A stretch of DNA of 64,000 nucleotides from Planctomycetaceae bacterium (GTDB lineage: Bacteria; Planctomycetota; Planctomycetia; Planctomycetales; Planctomycetaceae): the NCBI GenBank assembly GCA_020638955.1, contig JACKHO010000008.1, positions 1 through 64,000 on the forward strand, given 5' to 3'. This document shows positions 54,018-63,199 of this stretch, one piece after another (the first letter of the stretch is position 1; every line of letters begins with the position of its first letter). The translations under genes and the position numbers were made by a program. The notes beneath the pieces are model-generated. The model saw only the letters and a program-made list of their open reading frames with translations, was not told where the DNA came from and did no database searches.

Positions 54018-56492
54018 ATGATGAACCTGCGTCTTTCCGCCTTCCTGACGGCGTTGTTTGCCACCTCGGCACTGTTTGCATCGGCCGAGAATGGACCTCT
54101 TCAACAAGTTGAAGTTGGACCGGTTGATGATTCCGGTGCCATTCAAATTGCCAGCCGCGACGCCCGTGTGCAGTTGCTGGTGACCGGTACGCACCAAAAC
54201 GGTCGACAGGTCGACTATTCACGATCAGCTACTTACGCAGCTCAACCTGAAGGTCTCGTAACGGTCGAAACTTCTGGACTTGTTCGTCCCTTGGCTGATG
54301 GTCAGGTCGTTGTGACCGCGACCGTTGAAGGGAAAGCTGCCCAAGTCACTTTGAACATTTCCGGCTTCGCTCAACCGAAGGCAATCAACTTCAAGAATCA
54401 GGTCATTCCAGTCTTCACGAAGCTCTCCTGCAATAGTGGTGGATGCCACGGCAAGGCGAGTGGTCAGAACGGGTTCAAACTCTCGCTTCTCGGATTCTAT
54501 CCCGAAGATGACTACGAGTTCCTGGTAAAGGAAGCACGCGGTCGTCGCATTTTCCCACCCGCACCAGACCGTTCTCTGCTGCTGGTGAAGGCCATTGGTG
54601 AATCACCGCACGGCGGTGGTAAGCGAATGGACAAGGACAGCTACGAGTACCGGCTGCTGTCGAGCTGGATTGAACAGGGCATGCCGTACGGCAACGAGTC
54701 TGACCCCATTGTGACCAAAATTGAATGCATTCCGCCTGCTCGAATTATGGGGCAGAACCAGGAACAGCAAATCACCGTCTACGCCACCTACAGCGATGGC
54801 TCTCGGGAAGATGTCACCCGCATGGCTTTGTTTGAACCCAATGATACGGAACTGGCCGAGTCTGACGAAACTGGACTCGTGCGGACACTCGATCTGTCCG
54901 GCGAAGTTGCCATCATGGCTCGCTATCAGGGGCAGGTGGCCACATTCCGTTCCACCATTCCGCTCGGCGCTGAAGTCGCCAGCCTGCCACCAGTCAAGAA
55001 CATTATTGACGAAACGGTCTTCGCCAAGCTGAAGGTGCTCGGAATTCCTCCATCACCCATTTGCGATGACGCCACGTTCCTGCGTCGGGTCTACATCGAC
55101 ATTACAGGCACTCTCCCCAACGAAGAAAAGACGCGTGCATTCCTGGCTGACAGCACACCCGACAAGCGCGATCGTCTGATTGACGAACTCATCGACAGTC
55201 CGGAATACGCCGACTACTTCACGAACAAGTGGAATGCTGTTCTGCGGAACAAAAAGCGGCAGAACGAAGATCAGGCTGGAACGTACATCTTCCATCAGTG
55301 GATTTGGGATAGCCTCTATTCCAATAAGCCATACGACGAAATGGTCAGTGAAATCATCACGGCCTCCGGCGATCCGACCATGAATCCTCCGGTCATTTGG
55401 TATCGCGAAGTTTCCGATGTGAATCAACAGGTCGAAGACGTTGCTCAATTGTTCCTCGGCCTGCGAATTCAATGTGCTCGTTGCCACCATCACCCATTCG
55501 AAAAATGGAGCCAGAACGACTACTACGGACTGGCTGCGTTCTTCAGCCGTATTGGCAAGAAAGACTTGGGAGCCGAAGTCAGCACCCGAGCACGTGAGAA
55601 ACGTATTTTCCACAACGACGGTGTTGCGACTGCCACGAATCCACGTGGGAATGTCCAACTGAAGCCTCGCGGACTGGGACTGGAAGAAGCCTATGAGATT
55701 CCCGCTGACCGCGACCCGCGTCAATATCTCGCAAGCTGGATGTCCGATCCTCAAAATCCATTCTTCGCCCGAGCACTCGTGAACCGTTACTGGAAGCACT
55801 TCTTCAGTCGCGGGATTGTTGAACCGGAAGACGACATGCGGGAAACCAATCCGCCGTCCAATCCCGAGTTGCTCGCAGGTTTGTCTCAGCAATTCGTTGA
55901 CAGTGGTTTCGACCTCAAAGAACTGGTGCGAACCATTTGTCGGTCATCGACCTATCAGCTCTCGGCATTCCCGAACGAGTACAATCTGAAGGATAAGCAG
56001 AACTTCTCCCGCTTCTATCCGAAACGACTTACTGCCGAAGTGCTGTACGACGGATTCCATCAGGTGACGAACAGCTCGCAAGGTTACACGGGATTGCCAG
56101 CCGGTACCCGCGCCGTGCAGTTGCCGGACACCTCTGTGGGACCGTACTTCCTGAAGGTGTTTGGTCAGCCTCAGTCGGACACCGCTTGCGAGTGTGAGCG
56201 TTCGCAGGAAGCCAACCTTGCTCAGAGTCTTCACTTGCTCAACAGCAGCGAAGTACAGAACAAAATCGGCAGTGGTTCCAGTCGTGCGGCCATGTACGCG
56301 AACGACAAGGAACGCTCACACGAAGAGAAAATTAAGGAACTGTATCGCTGGGTGTACTCCCGCGATCCGGACAGTCAAGAACTTCAGGTTGCTCTGGCGC
56401 ACATTGAAAAGCATCAGGACGACTTGAAAGTTGCCTACGAAGATATCCTCTGGGCTCTGGTGAACACGAAGGAATTCCTGTTCAACCACTAG
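54018..56492 (+). CDS. Exported DUF1549/DUF1553 protein with Ig-like (Big) domains and cytochrome-like motifs
   Basis: 824 residues. A signal peptide is at about 1-23 (ending ALFASA). Next come an Ig-like Big domain (about 35-115), a planctomycete cytochrome-like segment with CNSGGCH (C-x4-C-H, about 138-144), a second Big domain (about 240-315), then the DUF1549 domain (from FLRRVYIDITGTLP, about 355) and DUF1553 (LASWMSDPQNPFFARALVNRYWKH). A conventional heme-type CxxCH reads CARCH at about 492-496. Start ATG 54018 with GGAGCGAGG upstream. The family is typical of planctomycetes; its function is unproved. No DUF1501 gene is adjacent. Confidence 0.88.
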   Translation: MMNLRLSAFLTALFATSALFASAENGPLQQVEVGPVDDSGAIQIASRDARVQLLVTGTHQNGRQVDYSRSATYAAQPEGLVTVETSGLVRPLADGQVVVTATVEGKAAQVTLNISGFAQPKAINFKNQVIPVFTKLSCNSGGCHGKASGQNGFKLSLLGFYPEDDYEFLVKEARGRRIFPPAPDRSLLLVKAIGESPHGGGKRMDKDSYEYRLLSSWIEQGMPYGNESDPIVTKIECIPPARIMGQNQEQQITVYATYSDGSREDVTRMALFEPNDTELAESDETGLVRTLDLSGEVAIMARYQGQVATFRSTIPLGAEVASLPPVKNIIDETVFAKLKVLGIPPSPICDDATFLRRVYIDITGTLPNEEKTRAFLADSTPDKRDRLIDELIDSPEYADYFTNKWNAVLRNKKRQNEDQAGTYIFHQWIWDSLYSNKPYDEMVSEIITASGDPTMNPPVIWYREVSDVNQQVEDVAQLFLGLRIQCARCHHHPFEKWSQNDYYGLAAFFSRIGKKDLGAEVSTRAREKRIFHNDGVATATNPRGNVQLKPRGLGLEEAYEIPADRDPRQYLASWMSDPQNPFFARALVNRYWKHFFSRGIVEPEDDMRETNPPSNPELLAGLSQQFVDSGFDLKELVRTICRSSTYQLSAFPNEYNLKDKQNFSRFYPKRLTAEVLYDGFHQVTNSSQGYTGLPAGTRAVQLPDTSVGPYFLKVFGQPQSDTACECERSQEANLAQSLHLLNSSEVQNKIGSGSSRAAMYANDKERSHEEKIKELYRWVYSRDPDSQELQVALAHIEKHQDDLKVAYEDILWALVNTKEFLFNH

Positions 56493-56605
56493 TCCCGCGT
56501 CCCACCAAATAGTCAGAGGCTCGGAAGCCTCACCTGGATGGCCCTCGTGACGTACCTCAAGTCACGAGCCACTCCTTGCCAATATATTCCTGCCAAGGCG
56601 ACTCG

Positions 56606-59600
56606 ATGACGATTCACCCGTTACGAAGTGGTTTTCTTTCCCTCGTCGCTTCCCTGTTTCTCGTTTCCGTCGCCTGTGCTCAACTGCCACAAACTCGCTT
56701 GTACAGTTTGTCGCGAACAGGCTGCCGCGCAGGCGAAACAATTGAGGTCGTCATTACCGGTGGCGACGATTTGGAGGAAGTCGACCGCCTTCAGTTTTCG
56801 CATCCTGGCATTACTGCCGTGCAGAAAAAAACTGAGGCAGGCGATCCCGTCGCCAACCAATTTGTGGTGACTGTGGCGGAGAACGTCCCCGTCGGATTGT
56901 ATGAAGCCCGCTGTGCGGGATTGTTCGGCATGAGTAATCCCCGACGATTCGTCATCGGGCAACGCACCGAGGTCTTGGAAACTGAAAACAACAAGCCCGA
57001 TCCCACCGAGCCACAAGTCGTCGAGCTGAACAGCACCATCAACGGCAAAATGGATGGCGGCACAGATGTTGACTGGTACAAGCTCACGGCAACTCAGGGA
57101 CAGCGCATTGTTCTGGACTGCTGGGCCGAGCGAATTGATTCCAAACTGAAGGCCACACTCACCGTCTATGATGCCAGTGGTCGGAGACCAATCACCTCGG
57201 CCCGTTACACACCCGGCACCGATCCTGTCCTCGTGTTCGATGTTCCCGCCAACGGCGAATACGTCGTCAAACTGCACGACCAGACATTCAAGAACGGTAA
57301 CGACTACGTCTATCGGCTCGATGTCCACACCGGCCCACACATTTTCCACGCCGTGCCGCCGGTTGCCAAAGCCGGGACAAATGCCCCCATCACATTGTGG
57401 GGCGTCAACTTGCCCGGTGGGCAGCAGACTGAACAGCAACTAAACGGTACGAAACTCGAATCACTGGCTGTCAGTGTCCAAGTGCCGGGCGAGACTGATT
57501 CACTCAATACCATCGGTCGAGTACGTGGAGTGGAAGCTGGGATCGACGCATTCGATTACCGGCTCGATTCGCCGCAGGGGCTCTCAGCGCCCATTCGCAT
57601 TGGCATTGGCAGGAGCGATGTCGCCGTTGAGCAGGAGCCCAACAACGAAGCTGCCGCCGCTCAGAAAGTTGGCGTGCCAGCCGAAGTCGGTGGGCAGTTT
57701 GCCAGCATTGAAGATTCCGACCTTTACCGGTTCGAGGCAAAAGCCGGCGAGGTATTAACGATTGAAGTCTACGCACAGCGGCTCGGTGGCCTGGCCGATC
57801 CAAACCTGTATGTCGATCAGGTTGTGGTGGACGCGGAAGGAAAGGAAACACTGAAACGTCTCGCCACGGCTGATGACGACAAAACCTACCTGCTGCAGAA
57901 CGTCTTCGACACCCGCTCGGATGACCCCAAGTACCAGCTAACCGTCCCTGCCGACGGCACCTATCAACTGACAGTTCGCGACCGCTACTGGGAAACTCGC
58001 GGAGATCCCTCACTCACGTATTGGCTCTCCGTTCGCAAACAAGCACATGACTTCCGTCTGGTTGCCATGCCTGCCGCGCCGACAGCAGGACAGGTTTGGC
58101 CGACCGGTTTGCGGCGTGGTGACAACTTCGGTGTCAACGTGTTGGCATTTCGCGAGGATGGGTTCGAAGGACCTATTGAGGTTCGTGTCGAAGGTCTTCC
58201 CGAAGGAGTTGTTTGCGAAGGGACGACAATCAGTTTGAAGGAGAACACCGGCCTGCTGGTTTTTGAGACTACGGAAGACGCGAAGCCCGGAAGTTACGAA
58301 GTACGCATTGTGGGTGTCGCTCAGGTTGACGACCTCGAAAAGGTGCGTGCTGAGGCCGCTGCCGTTGCGGCCGTTGCAAACGCCGAGAAGCCCCTACCCG
58401 ATCTACGCAAAGCCCTCGATCAGCAACAGCCCAAGCTCGCCGAGGCTCAGCAACAGTTGCAACAGGCTGAAGAGGCCTTGGCGAAAGACGCCGAAAATGA
58501 AGGGTTGAAGAAACAACGCGATCAAAAGAAAGAAGCAGTCGACGCTGCCCAAAAGGTGGTCGACGAAGCTCAGCAGAAAGTCGCCGCTCAGGAAAAGGCC
58601 ATTGCTGATGCAAAGGCCGCTCAGCAGGCTGCCGCTGAAGCACGAAAGAACGGCGCTGCAACAATTACCCACGCAGCTCGAACCGGAACCGTCGTCTGGC
58701 CAACTGCGAACAACGAACCGGCAGTCTCGCGCGTCGCGGGAGCGTTTGCCTTCTCGATTATTCCGGAAGTGGCGCCGTATCAGGTCGATTTGGAACGGAC
58801 GAAGTTCGAAGCGAATCAGGGACGCCAATTGCTGATTCCCGTGTCGATCGCGCGGCGGAACGAATTCAAAGCAAAGGTTCAACTGAATGCCGCTGGCATG
58901 CCGAAGGCCGCGAACATTGACGCTCCGAACATCGCCATCGAAGAAGGCGTGTCCGATCCGCAAACGTGGCGGCTCTTTGTGAAAGACAACGCCCCGCCGG
59001 GAATATACTCTGTCTGGCTCACGTCGCAGGGGCAGGTTGCCTACAGCCGAAATCCCGGTAAGGCCGAACGGCTCAAGGCCGCGCACGAAGCGGTCAAGGT
59101 ACGTGTGGAGGCCGCCAAGACGGCAGCAGCCGAGGCAACCAAACTGAAGACCGACGCGACCAATACCACCGCTCAAACTCAGCAGTTGCTCACACAAGCA
59201 CAGCAGAAGCAGGCAGAAGTTCAGAAGGAAAAGCAGGCAGCCGATCAACTGGTAGCTCAGACCCAGAAAGACAAGGCCGAAGCCGACAAACAACTGGCCG
59301 CAGCTCAGGCCGATGCGAAAGCCCGCGCTGCAGAACTGGCAGCACTGGAGGAACAGGTCAAGCAGGCGACAACAGCCGTTGAAGAAAAGACCGCCGCTCA
59401 GAAACAGGCACAAGATGCCTTGGCCGCCGATCCTGAAAATGCTGACTTGAAAAAGGCTGTGACCGACGCCGACGCGGCTCTGACAGAAGCCACCAAGCAG
59501 TTGACCGACGTCACAGCCAAACGTGATGCCAAGAAGACAGAAGACACCCAGGCTCAGGAAAAGTCGAAGGTGGCCGAGCAGGCCGCCCAAACGGCAGCTG

Positions 59601-60199
59601 CCAAGTTGACCGAGGCGACAAAAGCTCAGGAGCAAAAAGGGAAAGACCTCGAAGCCGCCACAAAGCTGGTCGCCGACCAGACAACCGCTCTGGAGGCAGC
59701 CAAGAAGGCTCAGACGGAAGCCGAGCAGAAGGAGAAAGCTGCGAACGACTCCGTCGCAGCCATCGAGAAAGAACGTCAAGCCGCTGAAAAGGCCGCTACC
59801 GACGCCGACAACGCCGCGAAACCCAAGAACATCAATTTCACACCACCCACGGCTCCTGTCGTCATTGAAGTGAAACCCGCCCCGATCAAGCTGGCCGCCA
59901 CTGTTCCGAATGGAGGCGCAGTAAAACGTGGTGAGCAACTGGAAGTGACCGTGAAGGTCACTCGGCAAAACGGTTTCGAGGGCCCCGTGAATCTGACATT
60001 CCCCGCTCCTCCTGGAGTTCAGGGAATGGCTGCTGCGGCAGTGGTTGTGCCAGCTGACGCTGCTGAGGGAAAAATCATCCTCACGGCTGCCGGTGACGCT
60101 ACTACAGGGCAGCTTGCGAACACGGTCATTCGTGCTGAAATGGACTTCGAAGGTAAGGCGGCGGTCGATGCCCCCATTACCGTGAATGTGAACGAGTAG
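56606..60199 (+). CDS. Giant exported protein with pre-peptidase-like domains and two coiled coils
   Basis: 1197 residues from the ATG at 56606 (AAGGCGA upstream); the frame opens at 56576. After a signal peptide (about 1-26, ending SVACAQ) there are beta domains, including pre-peptidase-C-like modules (VDWYKLTATQGQRIVLDCWA and IEDSDLYRFEAKAGEVLTIEV). Ala/Lys/Gln/Glu-rich coiled coils lie at about 575-686 and 820-1071, separated and followed by further beta domains. Both coiled coils contain the linker pattern A-x-(D/P)-(A/E)-E-N-(A/E)-x-LKK (about 626-636 and 938-950). It starts 114 bp after the DUF1549/DUF1553 gene. No enzyme motif is present; a structural or scaffolding role is inference. 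Confidence 0.75.
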   Translation: MTIHPLRSGFLSLVASLFLVSVACAQLPQTRLYSLSRTGCRAGETIEVVITGGDDLEEVDRLQFSHPGITAVQKKTEAGDPVANQFVVTVAENVPVGLYEARCAGLFGMSNPRRFVIGQRTEVLETENNKPDPTEPQVVELNSTINGKMDGGTDVDWYKLTATQGQRIVLDCWAERIDSKLKATLTVYDASGRRPITSARYTPGTDPVLVFDVPANGEYVVKLHDQTFKNGNDYVYRLDVHTGPHIFHAVPPVAKAGTNAPITLWGVNLPGGQQTEQQLNGTKLESLAVSVQVPGETDSLNTIGRVRGVEAGIDAFDYRLDSPQGLSAPIRIGIGRSDVAVEQEPNNEAAAAQKVGVPAEVGGQFASIEDSDLYRFEAKAGEVLTIEVYAQRLGGLADPNLYVDQVVVDAEGKETLKRLATADDDKTYLLQNVFDTRSDDPKYQLTVPADGTYQLTVRDRYWETRGDPSLTYWLSVRKQAHDFRLVAMPAAPTAGQVWPTGLRRGDNFGVNVLAFREDGFEGPIEVRVEGLPEGVVCEGTTISLKENTGLLVFETTEDAKPGSYEVRIVGVAQVDDLEKVRAEAAAVAAVANAEKPLPDLRKALDQQQPKLAEAQQQLQQAEEALAKDAENEGLKKQRDQKKEAVDAAQKVVDEAQQKVAAQEKAIADAKAAQQAAAEARKNGAATITHAARTGTVVWPTANNEPAVSRVAGAFAFSIIPEVAPYQVDLERTKFEANQGRQLLIPVSIARRNEFKAKVQLNAAGMPKAANIDAPNIAIEEGVSDPQTWRLFVKDNAPPGIYSVWLTSQGQVAYSRNPGKAERLKAAHEAVKVRVEAAKTAAAEATKLKTDATNTTAQTQQLLTQAQQKQAEVQKEKQAADQLVAQTQKDKAEADKQLAAAQADAKARAAELAALEEQVKQATTAVEEKTAAQKQAQDALAADPENADLKKAVTDADAALTEATKQLTDVTAKRDAKKTEDTQAQEKSKVAEQAAQTAAAKLTEATKAQEQKGKDLEAATKLVADQTTALEAAKKAQTEAEQKEKAANDSVAAIEKERQAAEKAATDADNAAKPKNINFTPPTAPVVIEVKPAPIKLAATVPNGGAVKRGEQLEVTVKVTRQNGFEGPVNLTFPAPPGVQGMAAAAVVVPADAAEGKIILTAAGDATTGQLANTVIRAEMDFEGKAAVDAPITVNVNE

Positions 60200-60276
60200 T
60201 TTTTAAGGTTTGGTAATCAACGGGATGCGGCGTCGCATGATGTCCGCCCGCAAATGTTTTCATTGTTGGTGATTCC

Positions 60277-63138
60277 ATGAGACGTCAACTGTTGTGGATT
60301 GTTGCTCTGCTGGTGGTTGTAACTGCCGTCAAGACGCAAGCTGAAGAAGCCATCCAACCTGCCGACCCCGCTCTCGGACGCGAAGTCGATTTCTATCGCG
60401 ACGTGTATCCCATTCTGGAGGCGAAGTGCCTGGCGTGTCACAACGCGGCTGTGAAAGAAGGGGATCTCATCCTGGAGTCGGTGGAAGCACTTCTGAAAGG
60501 CGGAGCCAGTGGCGAGGCCGTCATTCCAGGGAAGCCAGATGAAAGTTATGTCTATCTGGTCGCCTCGCGCCGTGACGAGCCGGTCATGCCGCCGCTGCCA
60601 AACAAAGTGCAGGCCAAGCCGCTGACGTCACGCGAAGTCGGTATTCTGAAGTTATGGATTGAACAGGGAGCAAAAGCTGGTGAGCGTCCGGAAGTTGCCG
60701 GTTCACTCAACTGGCAACCTGTGCCTGAAAGTTTCAAGGCCGTTTACAGCCTGGCCCTCAGTGGCGACCGTCGTTTTGTTGCCGCGGGACGTGGAAACAG
60801 AATCTTCGTGTACGACCTCGCAGCCGGCAGTGAAATTGGCCGCTTGACCGATCCCGCTTTGCTGCCCATTCAGCGTGACGGAAAGCCTCTGTATGGCCCC
60901 GGAGTGGCTCAACGCGATTTTGTGCACTCACTCGCTTTCAGTCCTGACGGAAAGCTGCTGGCTTCAGGTGGCTATCGCACCATTCGGTTGTGGGAGCGGC
61001 AAATGCCTCAGGCGGTCAGTCAGTGGAAACTCGAAGGTGCCGCGAAATCTGTCGCCGTCAACAAGGATGGAACATGGGCCGGAACTGTGCTTGAGTCTGG
61101 CAAGGTTCAGCTCTGGAATTTGGTCAACGGACAATCCGGCCCGGCTTTGGAAGTCGGCGAGGCTGTTATCGACGCCTTGGCGTTCGCCCCCGATGGTGAA
61201 ACCGTGCTGACGGGTTCAAATGACGGCACAATCCGCACTTGGAAAATCGCAGACGGTCAGGCGGTTGCCATTATGAAGACTCCGCAGCCTATTGCCTCAC
61301 TGGCTGTGCGTCCGGCCGATCCCCCCGTCGTCATTGCTGGCCACGGTGACAACGTCATTCGCCTGTGGGCTTGGCCCACATTGGCAACCATCGAAGCGGA
61401 GGCTGAGCCGCCAAAGCCAATTCGCGAAATTGGCGGTCTCGGAAAGCCAGCGATTTCATTGAAAGTCCTCGATGCCGGCAATGAAGTGCTGAGCGCATCG
61501 CAAGACGGCACCGTTCGTATTTGGAACCTGGACAATGGCAGTCAGGCCTTCTCACAGAACCTCGGCGCACCTGTCACGGGAGCGGCGGTCTCCTCAGATG
61601 GCCAATGGATTGCCGGTAGCGCAGAGAACAATATGGCTCGCACATGGACCAGAAATAATCAGCAGAAGGCTCAGGTGACTGGCAACCCCGATTTGGCCCG
61701 AAACGTTCAATTCCTGACCGACGAGTTCGCCGTCGCCCAAGCACAGTTCAAGTCTTCCGAAACTGCTGTCACAGAAACCGAAAAAGACATCACCCAGCGG
61801 GAAGAGTCGGTCAAGAAGGCGAAGGAGCAAAAGGAAGCGGCGGACAAGGCTCTGGTTGAGGCAGAGAAGAAGCTGACGGAAGAGCAGACGAAGGCCAAAG
61901 ACGCCGAAACAAAACTGGCCGAAAAGCCAGACGATGCTGGACTGAAGAAGGCCAAAGAAGATGCCGACAAAGCGGTCACCACAGCATCTGATGCCCGTGA
62001 CAAGGCCAAGGATGCCGTCGCTTCGGCTGAGCGGGGAATTCGACTCTCCGAGGAGTCGGTGACGAGCACCAAGCAGAAACTGGAACAGCAGCAGGCGGCA
62101 AAGCAGGCGGCAGAAGTCCGCCAGAAGGACATTGAGCAGCAACTCAACGCCGCGAAAGAAACGTCCGGCAAATCGCCAGTACCAGTGCGTGCCGTTGCCC
62201 TGACTGCGAATTCTCAAATCCTTGCTACTGCCGGAGACGACAAGGCCATTCAGTTGTGGGATGCAGAAACCGGACTGGCGCTCGATCGTTTCAATCAGGA
62301 GGGTGACGTCGTTACCCGCCTAGAATTCTTTGAAAACGGTTCGCTCTTTTCTGTCGCCAAGGACGGAACATGCACCGTCTGGGATGTCCAACCAAGCTAC
62401 CAGTTAGTCGCTACGTTGGGACCTGCGGCGGACAATCCTTTGGACGTCAGCGCTTCTCCAATCGTTGATCGGGTGTTGGCACTGGCCTTCAGCCCCGACG
62501 GTACCAAACTCGTGAGCGGCGGTGGTGATCCCTCTCGAAGTGGTGAAGTCTTGCTGTGGGACTTGGCTTCTCGCAATGTGGCGCGTGAGTTCAAAGAAGC
62601 TCATAGCGACACGGTGTTCGACATCGAGTTCTCGCGCGACGGCAAGCATATTGTTACTGGCGCGGCTGACAAGTTTGTCAAAGTCTTCAGCGTAGAGACC
62701 GGTGAGTTTGTGCGTGCCTACGAAGGGCACACGAACCATGTGCTCGGTGTCGCGTTCCAGGCCGACGGAAGCAGCCTTGCCAGTGCCGGTGCGGACAATG
62801 CCATCAAAATCTGGAACACTGAAACAGGTGAACAGCGCCGCACCATTAACAACTACGGTAAGCAGGTAACATCCATCGATTTCATTGGAGTGACCGACAA
62901 ATTGATCAGCTCCGGTGGCGACAAGACGGTTCGTTATCATCAGGCAAGTAATGGTTCCAATTACCGGAACTTCGGTGGTTGTGAAGACTTCGTCTACCAG
63001 GCAGTGAGCACGGGCGATGAACAAGTTGTCGTCGCTGCTGGCGAAGATGGAGTGGTCCGCGTCTGGAATGGTACGAACGCCCAGAATATTGTTACCTTTG
63101 CCGCACCAGCCCCGCCTGAGGTGGCGGGGAATCCGTAA
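60277..63138 (+). CDS. PSCyt1-type cytochrome-like / WD40 propeller fusion with inserted coiled coil
   Basis: 953 residues. A signal peptide is at about 1-22 (ending VKTQAEEA region). A planctomycete cytochrome-like domain follows (about 25-140) with the heme motif CLACH at 51-55, and MPPLPN later. Then a WD40 block (about 150-470; for example LAFSPDGKLLASGGYRTIRLW), a 150-residue coiled coil (about 475-630), and a second WD40 block (about 632-950; LAFSPDGTKLVSGGGDPSRSG). The coiled coil carries the linker PDDAGLKKAKEDADKA, as in the gene upstream. Starts 77 bp after it. Probably periplasmic. Confidence 0.85.
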   Translation: MRRQLLWIVALLVVVTAVKTQAEEAIQPADPALGREVDFYRDVYPILEAKCLACHNAAVKEGDLILESVEALLKGGASGEAVIPGKPDESYVYLVASRRDEPVMPPLPNKVQAKPLTSREVGILKLWIEQGAKAGERPEVAGSLNWQPVPESFKAVYSLALSGDRRFVAAGRGNRIFVYDLAAGSEIGRLTDPALLPIQRDGKPLYGPGVAQRDFVHSLAFSPDGKLLASGGYRTIRLWERQMPQAVSQWKLEGAAKSVAVNKDGTWAGTVLESGKVQLWNLVNGQSGPALEVGEAVIDALAFAPDGETVLTGSNDGTIRTWKIADGQAVAIMKTPQPIASLAVRPADPPVVIAGHGDNVIRLWAWPTLATIEAEAEPPKPIREIGGLGKPAISLKVLDAGNEVLSASQDGTVRIWNLDNGSQAFSQNLGAPVTGAAVSSDGQWIAGSAENNMARTWTRNNQQKAQVTGNPDLARNVQFLTDEFAVAQAQFKSSETAVTETEKDITQREESVKKAKEQKEAADKALVEAEKKLTEEQTKAKDAETKLAEKPDDAGLKKAKEDADKAVTTASDARDKAKDAVASAERGIRLSEESVTSTKQKLEQQQAAKQAAEVRQKDIEQQLNAAKETSGKSPVPVRAVALTANSQILATAGDDKAIQLWDAETGLALDRFNQEGDVVTRLEFFENGSLFSVAKDGTCTVWDVQPSYQLVATLGPAADNPLDVSASPIVDRVLALAFSPDGTKLVSGGGDPSRSGEVLLWDLASRNVAREFKEAHSDTVFDIEFSRDGKHIVTGAADKFVKVFSVETGEFVRAYEGHTNHVLGVAFQADGSSLASAGADNAIKIWNTETGEQRRTINNYGKQVTSIDFIGVTDKLISSGGDKTVRYHQASNGSNYRNFGGCEDFVYQAVSTGDEQVVVAAGEDGVVRVWNGTNAQNIVTFAAPAPPEVAGNP

Positions 63139-63199
63139 GTCGTGTCAATGGTCCCTCGCCGCAATGGAGTTGCTGGCGAACGATGGAAATGAATGAGTC

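Noticed and set aside
58403..59968. 521-codon minus-strand frame over the coiled-coil protein
   Set aside because: Leu/Gly/Cys-rich complement of Lys/Ala/Gln repeats; a composition artefact.
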